Positions 21,981 through 34,369 of a stretch of DNA of 64,000 bases are shown here, in pieces. The notes below the pieces were generated by a model. That model was not told the origin of the DNA and ran no database searches. It worked only from the letters and a program-made list of their open reading frames with translations. Every line of letters starts with the position of its first letter. The stretch's first letter is position 1. The position numbers and the translations under genes were made by a program. The DNA is from Linnemannia elongata (taxonomy: Eukaryota > Mortierellomycota > Mortierellomycetes > Mortierellales > Mortierellaceae): positions 620,001 to 684,000 of the forward strand of contig JAXBDG010000004.1 in the NCBI GenBank assembly GCA_036320915.1. Reading direction: 5' to 3'.

Positions 21981-22714
21981 TCTTGTTCCTGTGGATGTGG
22001 TGGGGTCTTTGGGTATGCGTGTTCAAGATTGAAGGTGTGTTGTAGGAATGGGTTAAAGCGAAAAAAATGTTCAAAGCAGGGGGAAAACGTGAGGGTGAAA
22101 TATGGTAGAGGGAGGAGATGGGAGCGGGAGGGAGGAGAAGGAATGCAAGATTCGTTGATCCTTTTAAGAAAAAAGGAAATGGACTGAAAGGATCCAGATC
22201 CATTATCATAGGTCACCCAAGATAACCTTATATTCAATATTAATCAACATAGCCCAAGCCTTTTTTCATTCCTTGCATCATGAGGAGAGGTAAGGCTATC
22301 TGGTTGGAATTACCTGGTAGAATGCCAAGAAACGAAACAAGCCAATCATGAATCAAACTCTAACCTGTAAGAGGATGGGCGTCGAAAATCTCTCCCTCTC
22401 TTGTCCAGTTCTCTACCACGGGTCACAGACATCCAACTCAAAAGGGACCCTTGGTTATATGCATAAAGAAAGCTTCCCTTCCTTGCCGAGGTTGCCCGAC
22501 TAAAGTGAGCTTCCAAGCAAAATACTAACGTAATAACCGCCAATTTATTGTAGCATGCGATAGGAGAACTTGATCTTGATGTATGGTACAAAGATGGGCG
22601 AAAACAATGATATGTATAACTATGTCGTAGATGGTACTAAGGGCCAGGACTACTGGTATGTGTCTGGGAGGTGTAAATGGGCAGTCTTGCCTCCATCCTC
22701 GATCGTTGCAATGC
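21981..22714. other. Intergenic between array genes E and D
   Basis: The part 21981-22200 is purine-rich on the plus strand, the leader of gene D, and resembles the leader of gene C. The part 22220-22714 has no recognisable gene. Confidence 0.4.
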
Positions 22715-24447
22715 TCACGGTTGACTGATCGTCCGAAATCTTGTTTGTTCGGGTATGCACTCGTCTTCGGGGATGATTCCCATACTATGCACCTCGTGCT
22801 TCCCTTCAAACGACATAAGTCCTTTTGCCTTCAAATGCCGCTCTCTTTCCTCCTCCTCGTTCTCGCGGAATTCCTTCCTGCGCTGTGCACGCCGCCACAT
22901 GGAGTATCCAATGACTAACACCGCCATTACCACGACCGCCCCTACAACCCCCCCGATAATCGCCCTGCTTTGATTCTGCTGCTGCTCCAATTCGACTACA
23001 ACATCAATTGCCTGTATTTTGTTCTTCAGTTTTGAGACAACTCGCAGCGGTGAACTGTTGAGGTTGTCCAGGATCCTGACTTTGTAAGGTCCCTCTAATG
23101 TCCCTGCAGCTTGTCCGAAAATAGTGAACTGGTATAGCCCCGCGGAGGTAAGTGCTACTACGAATGGCTCCTGTCCTTCGATCAGACCCCCTACAACCTG
23201 CCAGTTCTGGTCCACCGAGAAGCTGGAAGAGTTATCGGTTCGGACGATAGTGTGTTCAAAGTACTTCCTACCTTCCTGCTTCTCAGTCGTGTACATCTTG
23301 AATACCTAATCCACATAAAGCAAAAGAAAAATAAGTACCTAAAACCATCAAACACAAGAACTATGATAGACAAAACGATCACCTAGATGTATAACAACCT
23401 ACATCGTCAACCTCAAAGACACCACCAAAGAACGTCATCCCATTGCGATTTCCACCAAAGACATAATGCTGAGCCACATATGTCCCACGATTAAGCACAC
23501 CTTGGTATGCACAAGGTTCGTCAAATCGAGTTCCAACAGATGCTGTCAAGATGACCGGACAAGAATCGTTCTGCGTGAAAGTCCCGCTTAAGAAGAAAGT
23601 CTCTCCATGGTATGTTAGGAATCTTGTTGACCGGCCCTTGTTTGTCGAAAAGAAACCCTGGCGAGAGTAGTCGAACGAGTTGTAGATCCAGTTAAAGTCC
23701 TCCGTTTCCGGTCTGATGAACGCCCGGACTTCCTCTCTCTACATGTCGGGTTCAGAAAAACGCAAGTAAGATCAGCGGCTGGTGTGTGTTTTGTTTTTGT
23801 GTGCATTGATTTTAATGTATCTCAGCTGTGATACAAAGGACAACAAAGCGCAATGGAATTTATTTCCTTTCTTTGCTCCTTCCTGTCGAACTTACCAGTT
23901 CAAAAAAACTGTTGGGCCAGAGTAGGTTGGTTTCGTACTCCACACCTGCAATCGTAAGCTGGTGACCAACATCACTGGTTAAGAAGTGTAACGCATTTCC
24001 GTACGTAGAGTTTGTGTAATATGACCTGTGGATGAGTCGGTCGGATGTCTATCCGTACGTTGACGGACCCCGGATAGCAGTCCATGTGTCACTAACAGGG
24101 CTATAGATAAACCCCATTGGCAGCAAGGTCGCCGGCGATGTGGTTCGATAGGGGCTTCTGAAGAAGACTGTGACCTCGCCATCCCCGTTCGCTGCACAGT
24201 CAACAGAGGTGAAGGTCGGGTAGTTGTACGAGAGCTCCTTGCTGTTGTTGGTACGTGAGAATACTTCCCAAGTGAGAGTGGCTAGGTTTGTAGGGCTGGA
24301 GTTGGATCTGACTAGGACAATGATCGAGTCTGCGTATCCGTCGTTGCTGGTGGATGAACCCTCATTAGCGCTCGCAAGCCCGTAGAGATATCTGGAGTAG
24401 GGGTCTGCAGCAATGCAGTCCAGGTTGAGAGTCCCTTGCATTGCCAT
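22715..24447 (-). pseudogene. Array gene E: divergent paralog with an internal nonsense codon
   Basis: By family structure the exons are 24447-23896, 23738-23403 and 23305-22715, all phase 0 with GTAAGT and GTAGGT donors, for about 492 codons. The first exon starts MAMQGTLNLDCIAADPYSRY and has the block PMGFIYSPVSDTWTAI. A TAG at 24049-24051 (codon 133) stands where A-D have the conserved Trp of Y-G-W; the frame then continues normally to the splice donor (TSDRLIHRSYYTNSTYG and onward). Exon 2 ends GMTFFGGVFEVDD. Exon 3 has a helix AIIGGVVGAVVVMAVLVIGY and a short charged tail. Everything else is intact, so this is either a young pseudogene, a strain-specific null, a read-through gene or a base error. 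Function unknown. Confidence 0.7.
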
Positions 24448-25615
24448 GATTCTTTCCCGCAGGTTCTTGTGTAATCAGAGTTGAGGAAGGTGGAGATCTA
24501 TGAGGTAGAATGAGATATTGAGAATTAGAGGTGAAGTGGCAAGAAAAGAAAGAGGGATGGCGTGGGCAAAAGAAATGAAATGGTAAGAAGAAGTAAATAA
24601 AAAACAAGAAAAAAATGACAAGAGGGAAAAGAGCATTCAAATCAATACCGTACCACCGTTGGTGCAACTCAAAGTGGTCGGAGGTCGAATAAACAAACGG
24701 GCAAAAACAATGAAAGCAATCTTCGATCGAGAACGCAAGGGAATGCGAAAATGCATATCATACGCCAGTCGAAAATAAAGTATGATCCCTGGGGTACCAT
24801 GATGCTGCTAAACATATGTGAGCTTTTTCGTGCCTTTTGTTAAGAAGGAGAACGGAAAAAAGAGCGGTGACTGAGGAGGCGGAGCCATTGAATGAGCCCT
24901 TATGTCCAGCGTCTGTCGTCAAGTGCATGTTGTCTATATCCGAACGAACCCTGCCATCCATATCCCTCACACGGTCGAACGCCTCAAAATTGTGTCTAAC
25001 ACCAAAGTAAGACGTGTCCATCATGCGCTATGCATCCATCAGTCAACAATTTGCCAAAGGAAAATTCACGCCACGACCACATGGGTTTTTTTAGGACGTT
25101 GATATAATTGATAAGCAGGTCGTCACTACATAAAAGAAAATGCTTGGATATCGGTCTTGAGTCTGTCTGCTTCCGCAAGGACGATGTGTGGTTGTGTTAA
25201 TCTCAATCCTTTCGATGTGTATCTTTCGTCAAAGAGTATCAGTATCTAAAGAGTGTGACTACGATCCCTCTTCACCAATTACTGATCAACAGTCATACAC
25301 ACGCAGAGGCAACTTGTGCGCGCCGTGCGCCAGACGCGTCCTCATTTATCAGGAACAGGAGACATGCCCAATCATATGCGAGCGGCGTGTGAGCGTGTGA
25401 AGGGCAATTAGGTTTACCCACTAGAACCATTGGACGTTTGTTTTTTTCTTCTTTTTTTCTTGTGCGCAAGGGCTTTCTCTATTGCTCTTGTATCTTCCGC
25501 TCCTTACCCTGCGCTGTGAAAAGGAAGCAGGAACTTAAAAAGGCTACCTTGACCTTCGCTTCTTCTCATCACTTTCTTCTTCCCCATTCCTCACCCTCCA
25601 CATCACCCTCCTCTC
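24448..25615. other. Intergenic between array and FAD monooxygenase
   Basis: The part 24448-24660 is purine-rich on the plus strand, the leader of gene E. From about 25430 to 25615 the sequence is C/T-rich and leads into the monooxygenase ATG. No further gene is seen. Confidence 0.45.
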
Positions 25616-27892
25616 ATGACCACATTCTCTCTCTCATCCACCTCAGAGGGTGCATCAGCAACAGCATCACCAATAAAAACAGATGTCCCCGTCCTCATCT
25701 CAGGAGCAGGACCAACAGGCCTCCTTGCCGGAATCCTTCTCGCGAAAATGGGTATCCGCACCCACATCATCGAGCGCGACATGACTGTCTCTCCGCTCTC
25801 CAAAGCATTTTCTCTCCACCCGCGGACTTTGGAAATCCTTCGACAAACTGGTCAGGACCTCTCGACTCGGTTTGAGAAAGAGTCTTGGGAGAGTCATATG
25901 GGGAGGATGTATTTTGGAGGCAAGTTGACGGCAGAATTGAAATGGACACCCGCAATGGAGTCGCAGTTTCATCATACTTGGGGTCTCCCTCAGACTTCGA
26001 CTGTAAGGTTGTTGACGGAGGAGTATGAGGGGACTGGGATGGGATGTATTGACCGCGGGTGGGAGTTAGTCGACACCAAGGTCGTCGAGGACATTATTGG
26101 CAAACAGACCACGTCGTGGGTTGAGACAACCATCCGTAGAGCGGTCGAGGGAACGAACGCGCGGAAGGGCGAGAGCGCAGTTCTGGGAACTGTTGAGCAG
26201 GCGGGGGAAGATGAAGGGAAGAAATACGAGATTAAGGTTGTCAAGTCCGATTTTCTGATTGGCTCCGATGGAGGGCGTTCAACTGTTCGCCATGTCCTCA
26301 ACATCCCATTTCCTGGCAGGACCCGCGATGCAAACATCATCCTCTTCGACGGACATATCGACACCGACTTACCCCTGGATGAGATGGCGTAACGTTTACC
26401 CATGCATAAGATGGTTTCATGGCTACATGGCATTTCCTCGGCCCGGTATCGCACTTTCTATTGTTTGTACTCACATGCATACGCTCTCTACTACATTGAA
26501 ATTTAGATCAATCAATGGCAGCAACTTGCATGCAGTTGGCATGTTTCCCCTCTACGGCAATCGTGTCCGCTTCCTCCTCAGCGATGGGACATTGACTGCG
26601 GAGGAGTTTGCAGCCCGCAAGGTCAAGACGCCAACCAAAGAGTACTTTGAGAGGCTCCTCGAGGAGACTGTCACTCCGCACAAAGTCAAGATCCTCAGCT
26701 ACAACTGGTTGACCTACTATCGAGCCAATGAACGACGCGCTACAGAATTTGTGCACAAACAACGCATCATTCTCGCAGGCGATGCAGCTCACACCCACTC
26801 TCCTATGGGTGGACAAGGTAACTTTCCAAAAAAAAAAATATCGTGTCTGATGCTCGTCTGCTTCCCCTCATCCCAAATGGATCTACGTTGACATGTTCAA
26901 TCGTCCCTCTGCCAAATAGGATTGAACATGGGACTGCAGGACTCATACAACTTAGCATGGAAAATCGCCATGGTCCTCAAAGGCACAGCACCCCTTTCAC
27001 TCATCGACTCCTACAACGATGAACGCACTCCTATCGCAGACGAAATCATCCAGCTGTCCTCCAAGAATCTGAACTTTTTTGTCTCCGAAAGCTACTGGTT
27101 CTTTCAAGCCAGAAAATTCGGTCTGGCTCTACTTTCGTACTTGATGCCGTACTTGCCTACAGGCTCTGGTGGCCCTACATTTGCGATGGTATGTCATCGT
27201 ATGCTTCGTGTCTTGTTTTCTCCTAGGAGATCTGTCTTCATGTCGGGTCTGTGCTTCATTTAACTAACAAGAATTTGATTCTTTGTTCATAAATTTAGCT
27301 GGGTCTTCGATACTACAAGAACTCATTGAACAAGGAGCACCCCACACATCACTATGCGCCAACGGCACCAGCGTCTATTGGCAGACGAGCCCCCGACGAT
27401 GTTTTATATCCACTCGCCGTAGAATCCTCTCCAGTTCGCCTCTACAATCTAATGGACACTCTCGGCGCATTCCAGATTCTGGTCTTCACAGCCGACCGCC
27501 AAGTTCAGGAACTTGGCCTTGAGGCGGCACTCTTTACTGATGTTGAACACTACCAACGATCATGGCTAGCTCGATGGCCCGGTACCGGCACAGGCGCTAC
27601 TACAGGCGTGAAGGCATCGAAGGCATCCCCTCAGTTCATGGTCTATGTCATTTCTCATCCTGGTCTGGACGCGACCGTTGGTGACAAAAACCTGAAGAAA
27701 AAGCCAGGATATGGCAAGATCTATTTAGATTCCAAGGGTGGCGATTTGCATCGGAGGTACGGCATTACGTCCAAGGGTGGGATTGTGGTCGTTCGACCAG
27801 ACACACATGTCTCTTACCGCGTCGAGTCCATCGATAAAGCAGCCTGGGCTGATGTGGACAAGTACTTTGAATCGATCCTTTGCGGCTCATAA
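25616..27892 (+). CDS. Class A FAD-dependent monooxygenase (phenol hydroxylase-like), four exons
   Basis: Exons are 25616-26388, 26507-26817, 26920-27188 and 27299-27892, giving 648 aa. It has the three class A flavoprotein fingerprints in order: the Rossmann dinucleotide-binding VLISGAGPTGLLAGILLA near residue 27, the DG motif FLIGSDGGRSTVR near residue 212, and the GD motif IILAGDAAHTHSPMGG split between exons 2 and 3. The C-terminal exon resembles the thioredoxin-like domain of phenol 2-monooxygenase/PheA-TfdB enzymes (RRYGITSKGGIVVVRPDTHV). Such enzymes use NAD(P)H and oxygen to hydroxylate aromatic rings. The substrate cannot be read from sequence. No signal peptide; probably cytosolic. 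AATAAAG follows the stop. It stands alone, with no evident pathway cluster. Confidence 0.88.
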
Positions 27893-29866
27893 TCGACTTT
27901 ATCGCTGTCAAATAAAGATAGATATTGCTTACTAGACTGGTTTTGTTGCCGTGAATGAAATGAAAGGGTATGTAAGGGACAACAAAGTGTGTGTGTGATG
28001 GTGAAAAAGAAGTAAAGGCGAGAGGGCTGTTGCTTCTCTCCTTATTTGTTCTTACCTCTTATCGGTGGTGCAAAATGTACCCCAAGCTGCCAGCACATAT
28101 AGTCATACAGAGAAGAAGCAAGAACAAGAAAGTGGGAGAAAAAGGACAAAGGAGAAAAGATGACACAAAGACCCATGTCTTCTGCACATGTGAGCTAGAA
28201 AGGAAAGGTGAATGGGTTAAGAGTCTTCTCCAGTCAGTGCTTGTATGAGTGAACGTATCAAGAAGTACCAACCAAACATACAATCGATCGATTGCAGAGA
28301 GGGCTCTACCGTCGTAAGGAATCAAGATTTGCTTGTGTGCTGCTTATTTTTTTCTTTCCTGTCTCTGAGGAGCATGCTTGTCGATTTAGATTAAACGATA
28401 TGGGCCTGGGTTCATCCTTCCTTACTCATTCACACACTCACACATACAGTTTGATCTTGATGTTGCTGCTTACTTCGTGTGGCACTCGTGGGAGTGCTCT
28501 TTATTTGCCGTTCAACCCTTATACGTGCTCAAGTAGAACGATGATCCATCGTCATTTTGCATGAGAGGCTAAAGAAAGACTGTCAGAGTATGGGGAAAGA
28601 GCACAATGTGCTTTATCTCTTCCTTCCGTCCCTCTTCCCCTTCACTTTCTCTCCTTTCCTCAGCGACAAAACGAACAAAAAAAACACACCGGGCTTTCTC
28701 TCTCTCTCTCACCCCTGTCCTCATCGCCATCTCTTTCTTCTTCAAAGATGGGAACAAAACAAAAAAAGCAAAAAGCAAACGAACCAAAACAGACATAAAA
28801 AAATTGTGAGCATGCAACAAAGATCGAGGGCCCAAGGCCACGTTTTGATTCTACTGTCTTGCCGTTTTTTTTTTTTTTTTTTTTGCTTCCCCTTTTTCTT
28901 GTTTACCGTCGTCCGCAGTGCACGATGGTATTTCGCGTCATACCTCGTGTGCCTCATTGCGTTTTTCTACCTGGTGTTCTTCAGTGTCTCGACTCCTTAC
29001 ACTTATTTCTTGTCGATGCAACTCTACTCTGTGTTTGTACGTCTGAATTAACTCTTCAAGTTCCCATGCTCTTACGCCCTACCCAGGAACAAACCTTTTC
29101 ATTACCCGACAGCTGGCTGGGCTGAAGAAAAATGGAATCGCTTAGCTGGTAAATGCCTGGCGCCCAACCTAAAGCGAGGCGGATAGTCAGTCCTTGAACA
29201 CTTTGAAAAATCAGTAATAATAAGCCTTGATGGGTGGCACCGCACAGCCCTGACAAGAATAGACCGACCGTCAAGTTTGTCATTAGTCTGTGCCGTGCAG
29301 TGTGATTGTCACATCAAACATGATGTCCCCCCTGCTGCTTGTTTTTAAGTGTGTGGCGAACTAACCCGAAGAAGCTGTTGGAGAAAAAAGAAAGAAAAAG
29401 CATAAAAAAGTGAGCAGGATGGGGGGAGGACAACAAGTGTCAGAATGGGAAGTAAAACAAGAAAAGAGATCGATGTGGCAGTGTATTAACAAGGGTTGAG
29501 AAAACAGCGAAAGGCATACAGGAAGGTATGTACAAAGTTGTGCCCACCATTGCTCAGATTTAGATTTGTTTACTCCGCTTCTGTCAGTCGGTCAGTCCGC
29601 CTGTCTGTCTGTGTCAGGGAAGGGGGTCAATTGACCACTTCCCCCCTCCTCTTTGCCTTGTTGTCTCTTCGCTCTTTGTGCTGGCAATTGACACGTTTGT
29701 CGTGGGCGCAATTGCCATAACTCTGACAACGAACTGCGGGGGGAGGGGTTTATGTCTCCGCCACCCTGAATGAACATAAATACCCTCCTCTCTTTCTATT
29801 TCTCTTTCTTTTTCTCTTTCTTTTCTTCAACCATACTCACACTCACACACAGCGCAAAAACTCACC
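27893..29866. other. Long intergenic stretch
   Basis: No gene can be supported over about 2 kb. There is a poly-T tract at about 28865-28885, C/T-rich segments, and a C/T-rich leader before 29867. Frames at 28557-29051 and 29496-29720 are low-complexity or unrecognisable. I looked for tRNA-like arms and found none that pair. Confidence 0.5.
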
Positions 29867-30964
29867 ATGCTCCACCGAACACACGACCACGAACACTCAA
29901 CAACAACAACAGCTACCAAAAGCTCAACAGAGACGCTGCTTCACAGGACATCACACAAATCCGGATCCCACATCCATCACGACCACCAGGAACGTATCCA
30001 CATGCACCACATCACTCGCCAGCTCCAGCTCGAAAAAGAGCTCCAATACAGTCTCCAGCAACAACAACATGCTGGTGATGCACATACACTTCCTTCTCGT
30101 GATACTCTTTACAGGAGGGACTCTCACATGGAGAACTATATGTCTGACATCCTGGCCACACCCGCACCGGCTGCTCTTTTGGATGAGGAAAGAGAGGATA
30201 CTCTTATGTCAGAGGCGCATGTAGTCTCGATGAAGGATCTGAACGACAAGCTGGAAGAGATTAAGCACCTCCACAGTGACCTGCGGGCACAATCCAATTC
30301 CTGGGGAGACCGTCGGTCCTCAAGCGAGTCCACTCGTCATCACCGTCATCACCACAAGAGCAACAAACATCACCAACACCTATCGGAGCCAGCTCCCGCC
30401 GCAGGAACACCCATCTTCCCAGCCTCCAGATCTCCGCGCTCATCCTCCAGGTCCTCATCTCCAAACCCAAGCGTATCCGCCTACTCCGACTCCTATCGCC
30501 ACTCGCGCTCACCTTCAAGAGCAGCATCCCCTCAACGGCCCTACTACAATCAATCCTCATACTCTCGTCCGCTCTCTAGATCTCCATCGCCGCAACCCAT
30601 GGCCTCTCCTTCACCGGCATACCAATTCCCCTCTCGCCCTCACTCTCGCTCTCCTTCACCTCAACCTTCCTCTAACGGAATGTACCGCCACTCGAACGGA
30701 AGCATATCCTCCGTCCACACATTCTCCCCTCCTACCACACGCCCACGCACGCCACAAGAAGCCCTTCTCCATGGCCTCCTCAACCGTATCGACCAACACC
30801 ACTCTGAACGGGACCAGGACCGACTTCGAGAACTGGAACTCGAAAACGAGATGCTTCGTCGTCACCAGATGCATAGGATTAACCCAGACCTGTTGGTCAA
30901 GAACCGGGACCATCTCCATGCCTTGTCACAGAACCATGGCAATGCCAATCTTAGGCATTCTTAA
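29867..30964 (+). CDS. Disordered SR-like hypothetical protein
   Basis: This is an intronless 365-aa frame after a C/T-rich leader. The N-terminal 70 residues are His/Thr/Gln-rich. A more regular acidic region follows near residues 85-145 (MENYMSDILATPAPAALLDE, then a predicted helix MKDLNDKLEEIKHLHSDLRA). Residues 150-300 are low-complexity with His runs and many S-R-S-P-S-P-Q-P repeats, as in arginine-serine-rich proteins. Near residues 300-345 comes a conserved-looking helical segment (TPQEALLHGLLNRIDQHH and RLRELELENEMLRRHQ) that could be a short coiled coil. I recognise no domain. RNA binding or nuclear speckle location would be guesswork. Confidence 0.65.
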   Translation: MLHRTHDHEHSTTTTATKSSTETLLHRTSHKSGSHIHHDHQERIHMHHITRQLQLEKELQYSLQQQQHAGDAHTLPSRDTLYRRDSHMENYMSDILATPAPAALLDEEREDTLMSEAHVVSMKDLNDKLEEIKHLHSDLRAQSNSWGDRRSSSESTRHHRHHHKSNKHHQHLSEPAPAAGTPIFPASRSPRSSSRSSSPNPSVSAYSDSYRHSRSPSRAASPQRPYYNQSSYSRPLSRSPSPQPMASPSPAYQFPSRPHSRSPSPQPSSNGMYRHSNGSISSVHTFSPPTTRPRTPQEALLHGLLNRIDQHHSERDQDRLRELELENEMLRRHQMHRINPDLLVKNRDHLHALSQNHGNANLRHS

Positions 30965-31550
30965 GAACCCCAAGAAGAAAGACAACAGCCAAAAAAAAAA
31001 CAAATACCAACACTCCCTGTACATAATCTCCCCACAAACCCCCTAATTACACATCCCACATGTCCGCAGCCATCATTCCTCATAGACAAATGAACGACGA
31101 TAATTAAAGGACATTTGGCTCAAATGATCTTCGTTATTTCGCTTAATTAAATGATACGTTTTACGAGAGGAGGCACCGTGGTCCCATGTATGTCAAAAGA
31201 TTGCCGCACCCTCCTTCTTCATCATCTTGACAGGTGGATGCTCCAAGACGACGATCCCCACTCGCCTTGAGCAGCAAAAATAGTCATAAGCTCCCGATCC
31301 GATCTCTCTCCTGTCTTTCCTCCCCCGCCCCTCTCCTCTCCCATTCTGTCGAGATGACAGTACTAGAACTCAACCCTCTCCAGTCCTCTTTGATTGCAGT
31401 TCGCCTTTTTCAGTAAACTTTGACCTTGTTCGCCTGCATCCCATTCACTTTTTTCTTTTTGTTTCGTACGTTTGTCGAGTGTTATCTCCGACCAATCATT
31501 GCGTTTATTAGTTTGGATCCGGGATGTGTCATCTCTGTCTATCGAACACT
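30965..31550. other. Convergent 3' intergenic region
   Basis: The region lies between the plus-strand gene ending at 30964 and the minus-strand CCZ1 ending at 31551. It holds an A-rich 3' flank (about 30990-31003) and AATTAAA-like words near 31099 and 31147. No gene is seen. Confidence 0.5.
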
Positions 31551-33990
31551 TCATTCAGGAACAGTCAATGTTGACGAAAACCCAGTCCCAGAAGTCGGTG
31601 CATGCGAGTGAGCCGAAAGCGTATTGTTGTTGAAATACAAAGACGTCAACTTGCGCACCTCATCTACAACCACGCAAGCATAAAAAAAAAAGAAAAAAAA
31701 AAAGGACAAATTAGCAGCCTCACAACAATCACATACCCAGGCCTCCCTATCACCACGCCTCCCTATCACCACGCCTAACGCCTGCACACATACCTTCAAT
31801 TTCAACAAGGGTACTATCCTTGCGGGAGACAATCATATACACCTCCCGATCCTCAAACCGCTTTCCAACAATCCAATAATTCGATGGGGAACGCGTCGTG
31901 ATCTCGGTCGCATCCGGCATCCGATCAAAATCTTGCTTGATATCCAACAACGACATTGCAACCTCTGATCCCAACATCAATGCCCCCGAACTACTAGTGC
32001 CTGTTCCTGAACTCTTCCCAATTCCTGATATGGTTCCCAATTGCGCCTTGATCGCCAAGTTCATTCGATTGAAATACAAGAACCGGATCTCCTTGTCGTT
32101 GGCGATTGCGCCTCCGAGCCCACGTGCTGTCATCGCGTCCTTGACCACCTGGCGAGCAACATCCTCCAAGAGCGATCGACTGGTCTCGCCGTTGCCGCTC
32201 ATTGGGTCCAATAATGGCGCATCGTGCACAAGTCCTGCGACGAATTCTTCCATTTCCCGCATGAACGACTCCTGATCTTCCAGTACCATGTTCCCCTCCT
32301 TGTCCAGTGTTGGTACAAAGAAGCACAGATTAAGTCCGCTCCTGTGCTAAAGTCGGAAAATGAAGCGGAAAACACTGCGATCAGTAAAAGCACCGTGATC
32401 TACAGTATGTGCACGATTACGATTGCAATTGAAGCTTACCTTGAGGGTGATACCAATGTGCTCATCGACATCCTCGCTGGCGATAAACTCTCCAAACCAC
32501 AATGGATTCGACTGTGCTTTCACGCCACTGGTCAGTCCTGCCTCCGATTCTCCCGATGCCCGAGGACTGGCTCCAGATCCCGACAATGTGTTTCCAGTAT
32601 TCATACCGTCAATGCTGCGAATAGATGGTGCAGGTGAACTGACACGAGATGTAGGTCTGAGTGGTGGTGTCGAGGGCGGTGTTGATGTAGATGACGAAGA
32701 CTTGTAGAATCCGAAAATACTCGTATTCGACCATGACTTGCCAAACTTGAACGTCGAGGTCTATTTTCATCCATGAACCGAAAACTATAAATAACCTGTA
32801 CATTCTTCACAATATCCCGGCAGGCAGTCATTTCGAGATGAAGATGACATACCTTGCTCTTGCGTCCAGCTTCACTCCGGTCAAGGGCAGAGTTCTGAGC
32901 ACTAGCGCCATCAAACCCAGAAGTTTGCACAACCTGCTTCCACACAGCCCTCAGATCCTCATCCCTCACATCACTCGACACCAATTGGTCCTCAAAAGTC
33001 ACCATCGAGTGTGTCACCACCGGCCCGGTTCCACTTGACCGATAGTTCTCCTTGACAGCCTGGACCAACCGATCAACACTCAAATAACTCGTCCGAGTCA
33101 ACGGCAAGTATTGAATCCCGTCCAACGCCTTTTCAAGACTCATTGTCGTCCTGTCAAACTCCCAGCCTAGTACCCAGGATTCAAAAAACTCTTCCAGTCG
33201 TCGTTGCAAGGGGCGAGTGTTGCCCTCATGCGCATGGACAAGGCTCTCCATGGTTCCGTGGGTGACTCTGTACATTGCATAAGCTTGGCGTAAGAGTGCA
33301 GAGACGACTGTGTCGTGGACCTCGTGTTCTAGGTACTCGGTGATCACCCTGGGTTTCCCGTCCGTGCCTTTGACCGTCCTCTTTGCCGTGCCCAATTCGA
33401 TTGACTACAAGGAGTTTTAAAAAAGGTAGAGTAGATGAGTACTTGCAATATTTACGTCCGCTGAGAAGCGGTGTATGGTCTGCTCGGGAGTATCATTCTT
33501 ACCAAGTTTAGCCAGTATCCTGGTTCTGCTTCATAAAACACCAACCGGTTCTTTTGAGAGTGTACGTTCTCACACGGCGCTGTCGGCGAGAATATCCTAA
33601 ATCCAACAAAAAAACAAGACCAAAAATCAGTAAGAATCAACAATCACTACCATGCCAACCTCACGCCGCCACAATCACAACCAACCCCTCCCCCCTTGCA
33701 AAAGCTTACCGAGCAAAGTTAACAAGCCCCTGGGCCAGTCCAATATTCCGCATCTTGGCATCAACAGAAACCGTCTTTCGGGCAACATAATACAACAGCT
33801 GCTCATGCTGTGTCTCGTCTGTGGGGCCAAAGTCCGGGTTGTAGATACAAAAGTAGTTTAGTGACGCTGGAGTCGTGGTAAGTCCATTTCCTGATGATGT
33901 TGTAGAGGGTGAGGTTGCTGAGGAGGTTGCTGCACCTGCAGCGCCAGTGGATGGTGAGGAGGAGGCGGCAGCGGCTGATGAGCTGTACAT
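31551..33990 (-). CDS. CCZ1: Vacuolar fusion protein CCZ1, six exons
   Basis: Exons are 33990-33710, 33596-33503, 33404-32853, 32745-32440, 32346-31794 and 31663-31551, for about 632 aa. After a Ser/Ala/Thr-rich start, LNYFCIYNPDFGPTDETQHE opens the first longin domain typical of CCZ1, followed by LLYYVARK and ENVHSQKNRLVFYEAEPGYW in exons 1-2. Exon 4 is a Ser/Pro-rich linker. Exon 5 holds a further longin-like part including EIRFLYFNRMNLAIK and YWIVGKRFEDREVYMIVSRK. The end (LVEIEDEVRKLTSLYFNN) matches the CCZ1 C-terminus. CCZ1 with MON1 forms the exchange factor that loads GTP on Rab7/Ypt7 at late endosomes and vacuoles. Exon 4's acceptor is the least certain join. A 16-bp tandem repeat lies in the last intron. 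Confidence 0.88.
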
Positions 33991-34369
33991 TGCTTTTGCG
34001 AGTAGAAAAGAAAAAGGAGAAGAGGAATGGAAAGATGTGATGCCGTTCCTTCAGCTGAGCTGGCATGCAGTTAAGAATAAGGTGGGAACAAGGGGGCGTG
34101 ACGCGTTTTTCAATGCCACAACGTACGAGGTTGTTCGTCGCTTTTTATTTTGACCCTGCTGGGTGCGTCTAAGATGTCGTAGCAACAGGTTGTTGTTATG
34201 TGGGCAGGGAGGAGGGACAATGAGAGAAGAAATGGACAGAGAGAGGAAGAGTAGGGAGGGTTGACTGCCTGTAGCATAGGTCAGCCAAACAATGAAAAAG
34301 GTTATTCATGGTGCTTGCTCCAGAGATAGTCTGATCCAGGAACAGTGACAAGAAAGAGTACAGGTGATT
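33991..34369. other. Intergenic between CCZ1 and the transacylase gene
   Basis: This is the promoter side of CCZ1 and the 3' flank of the gene above it. It is purine-rich near 34200-34260 on the plus strand. No gene is seen. Confidence 0.5.

Noticed and set aside
28557..29051. 164-codon plus-strand frame with hydrophobic stretches
   Set aside because: The Phe-rich part comes from a poly-T tract and the rest is not recognisable; there is no support from leader or splice signals.
31740..31780. 16-bp tandem repeat CTCCCTATCACCACGC
   Set aside because: It has only about two copies and lies inside the last CCZ1 intron; too short to mean a repeat element or array.
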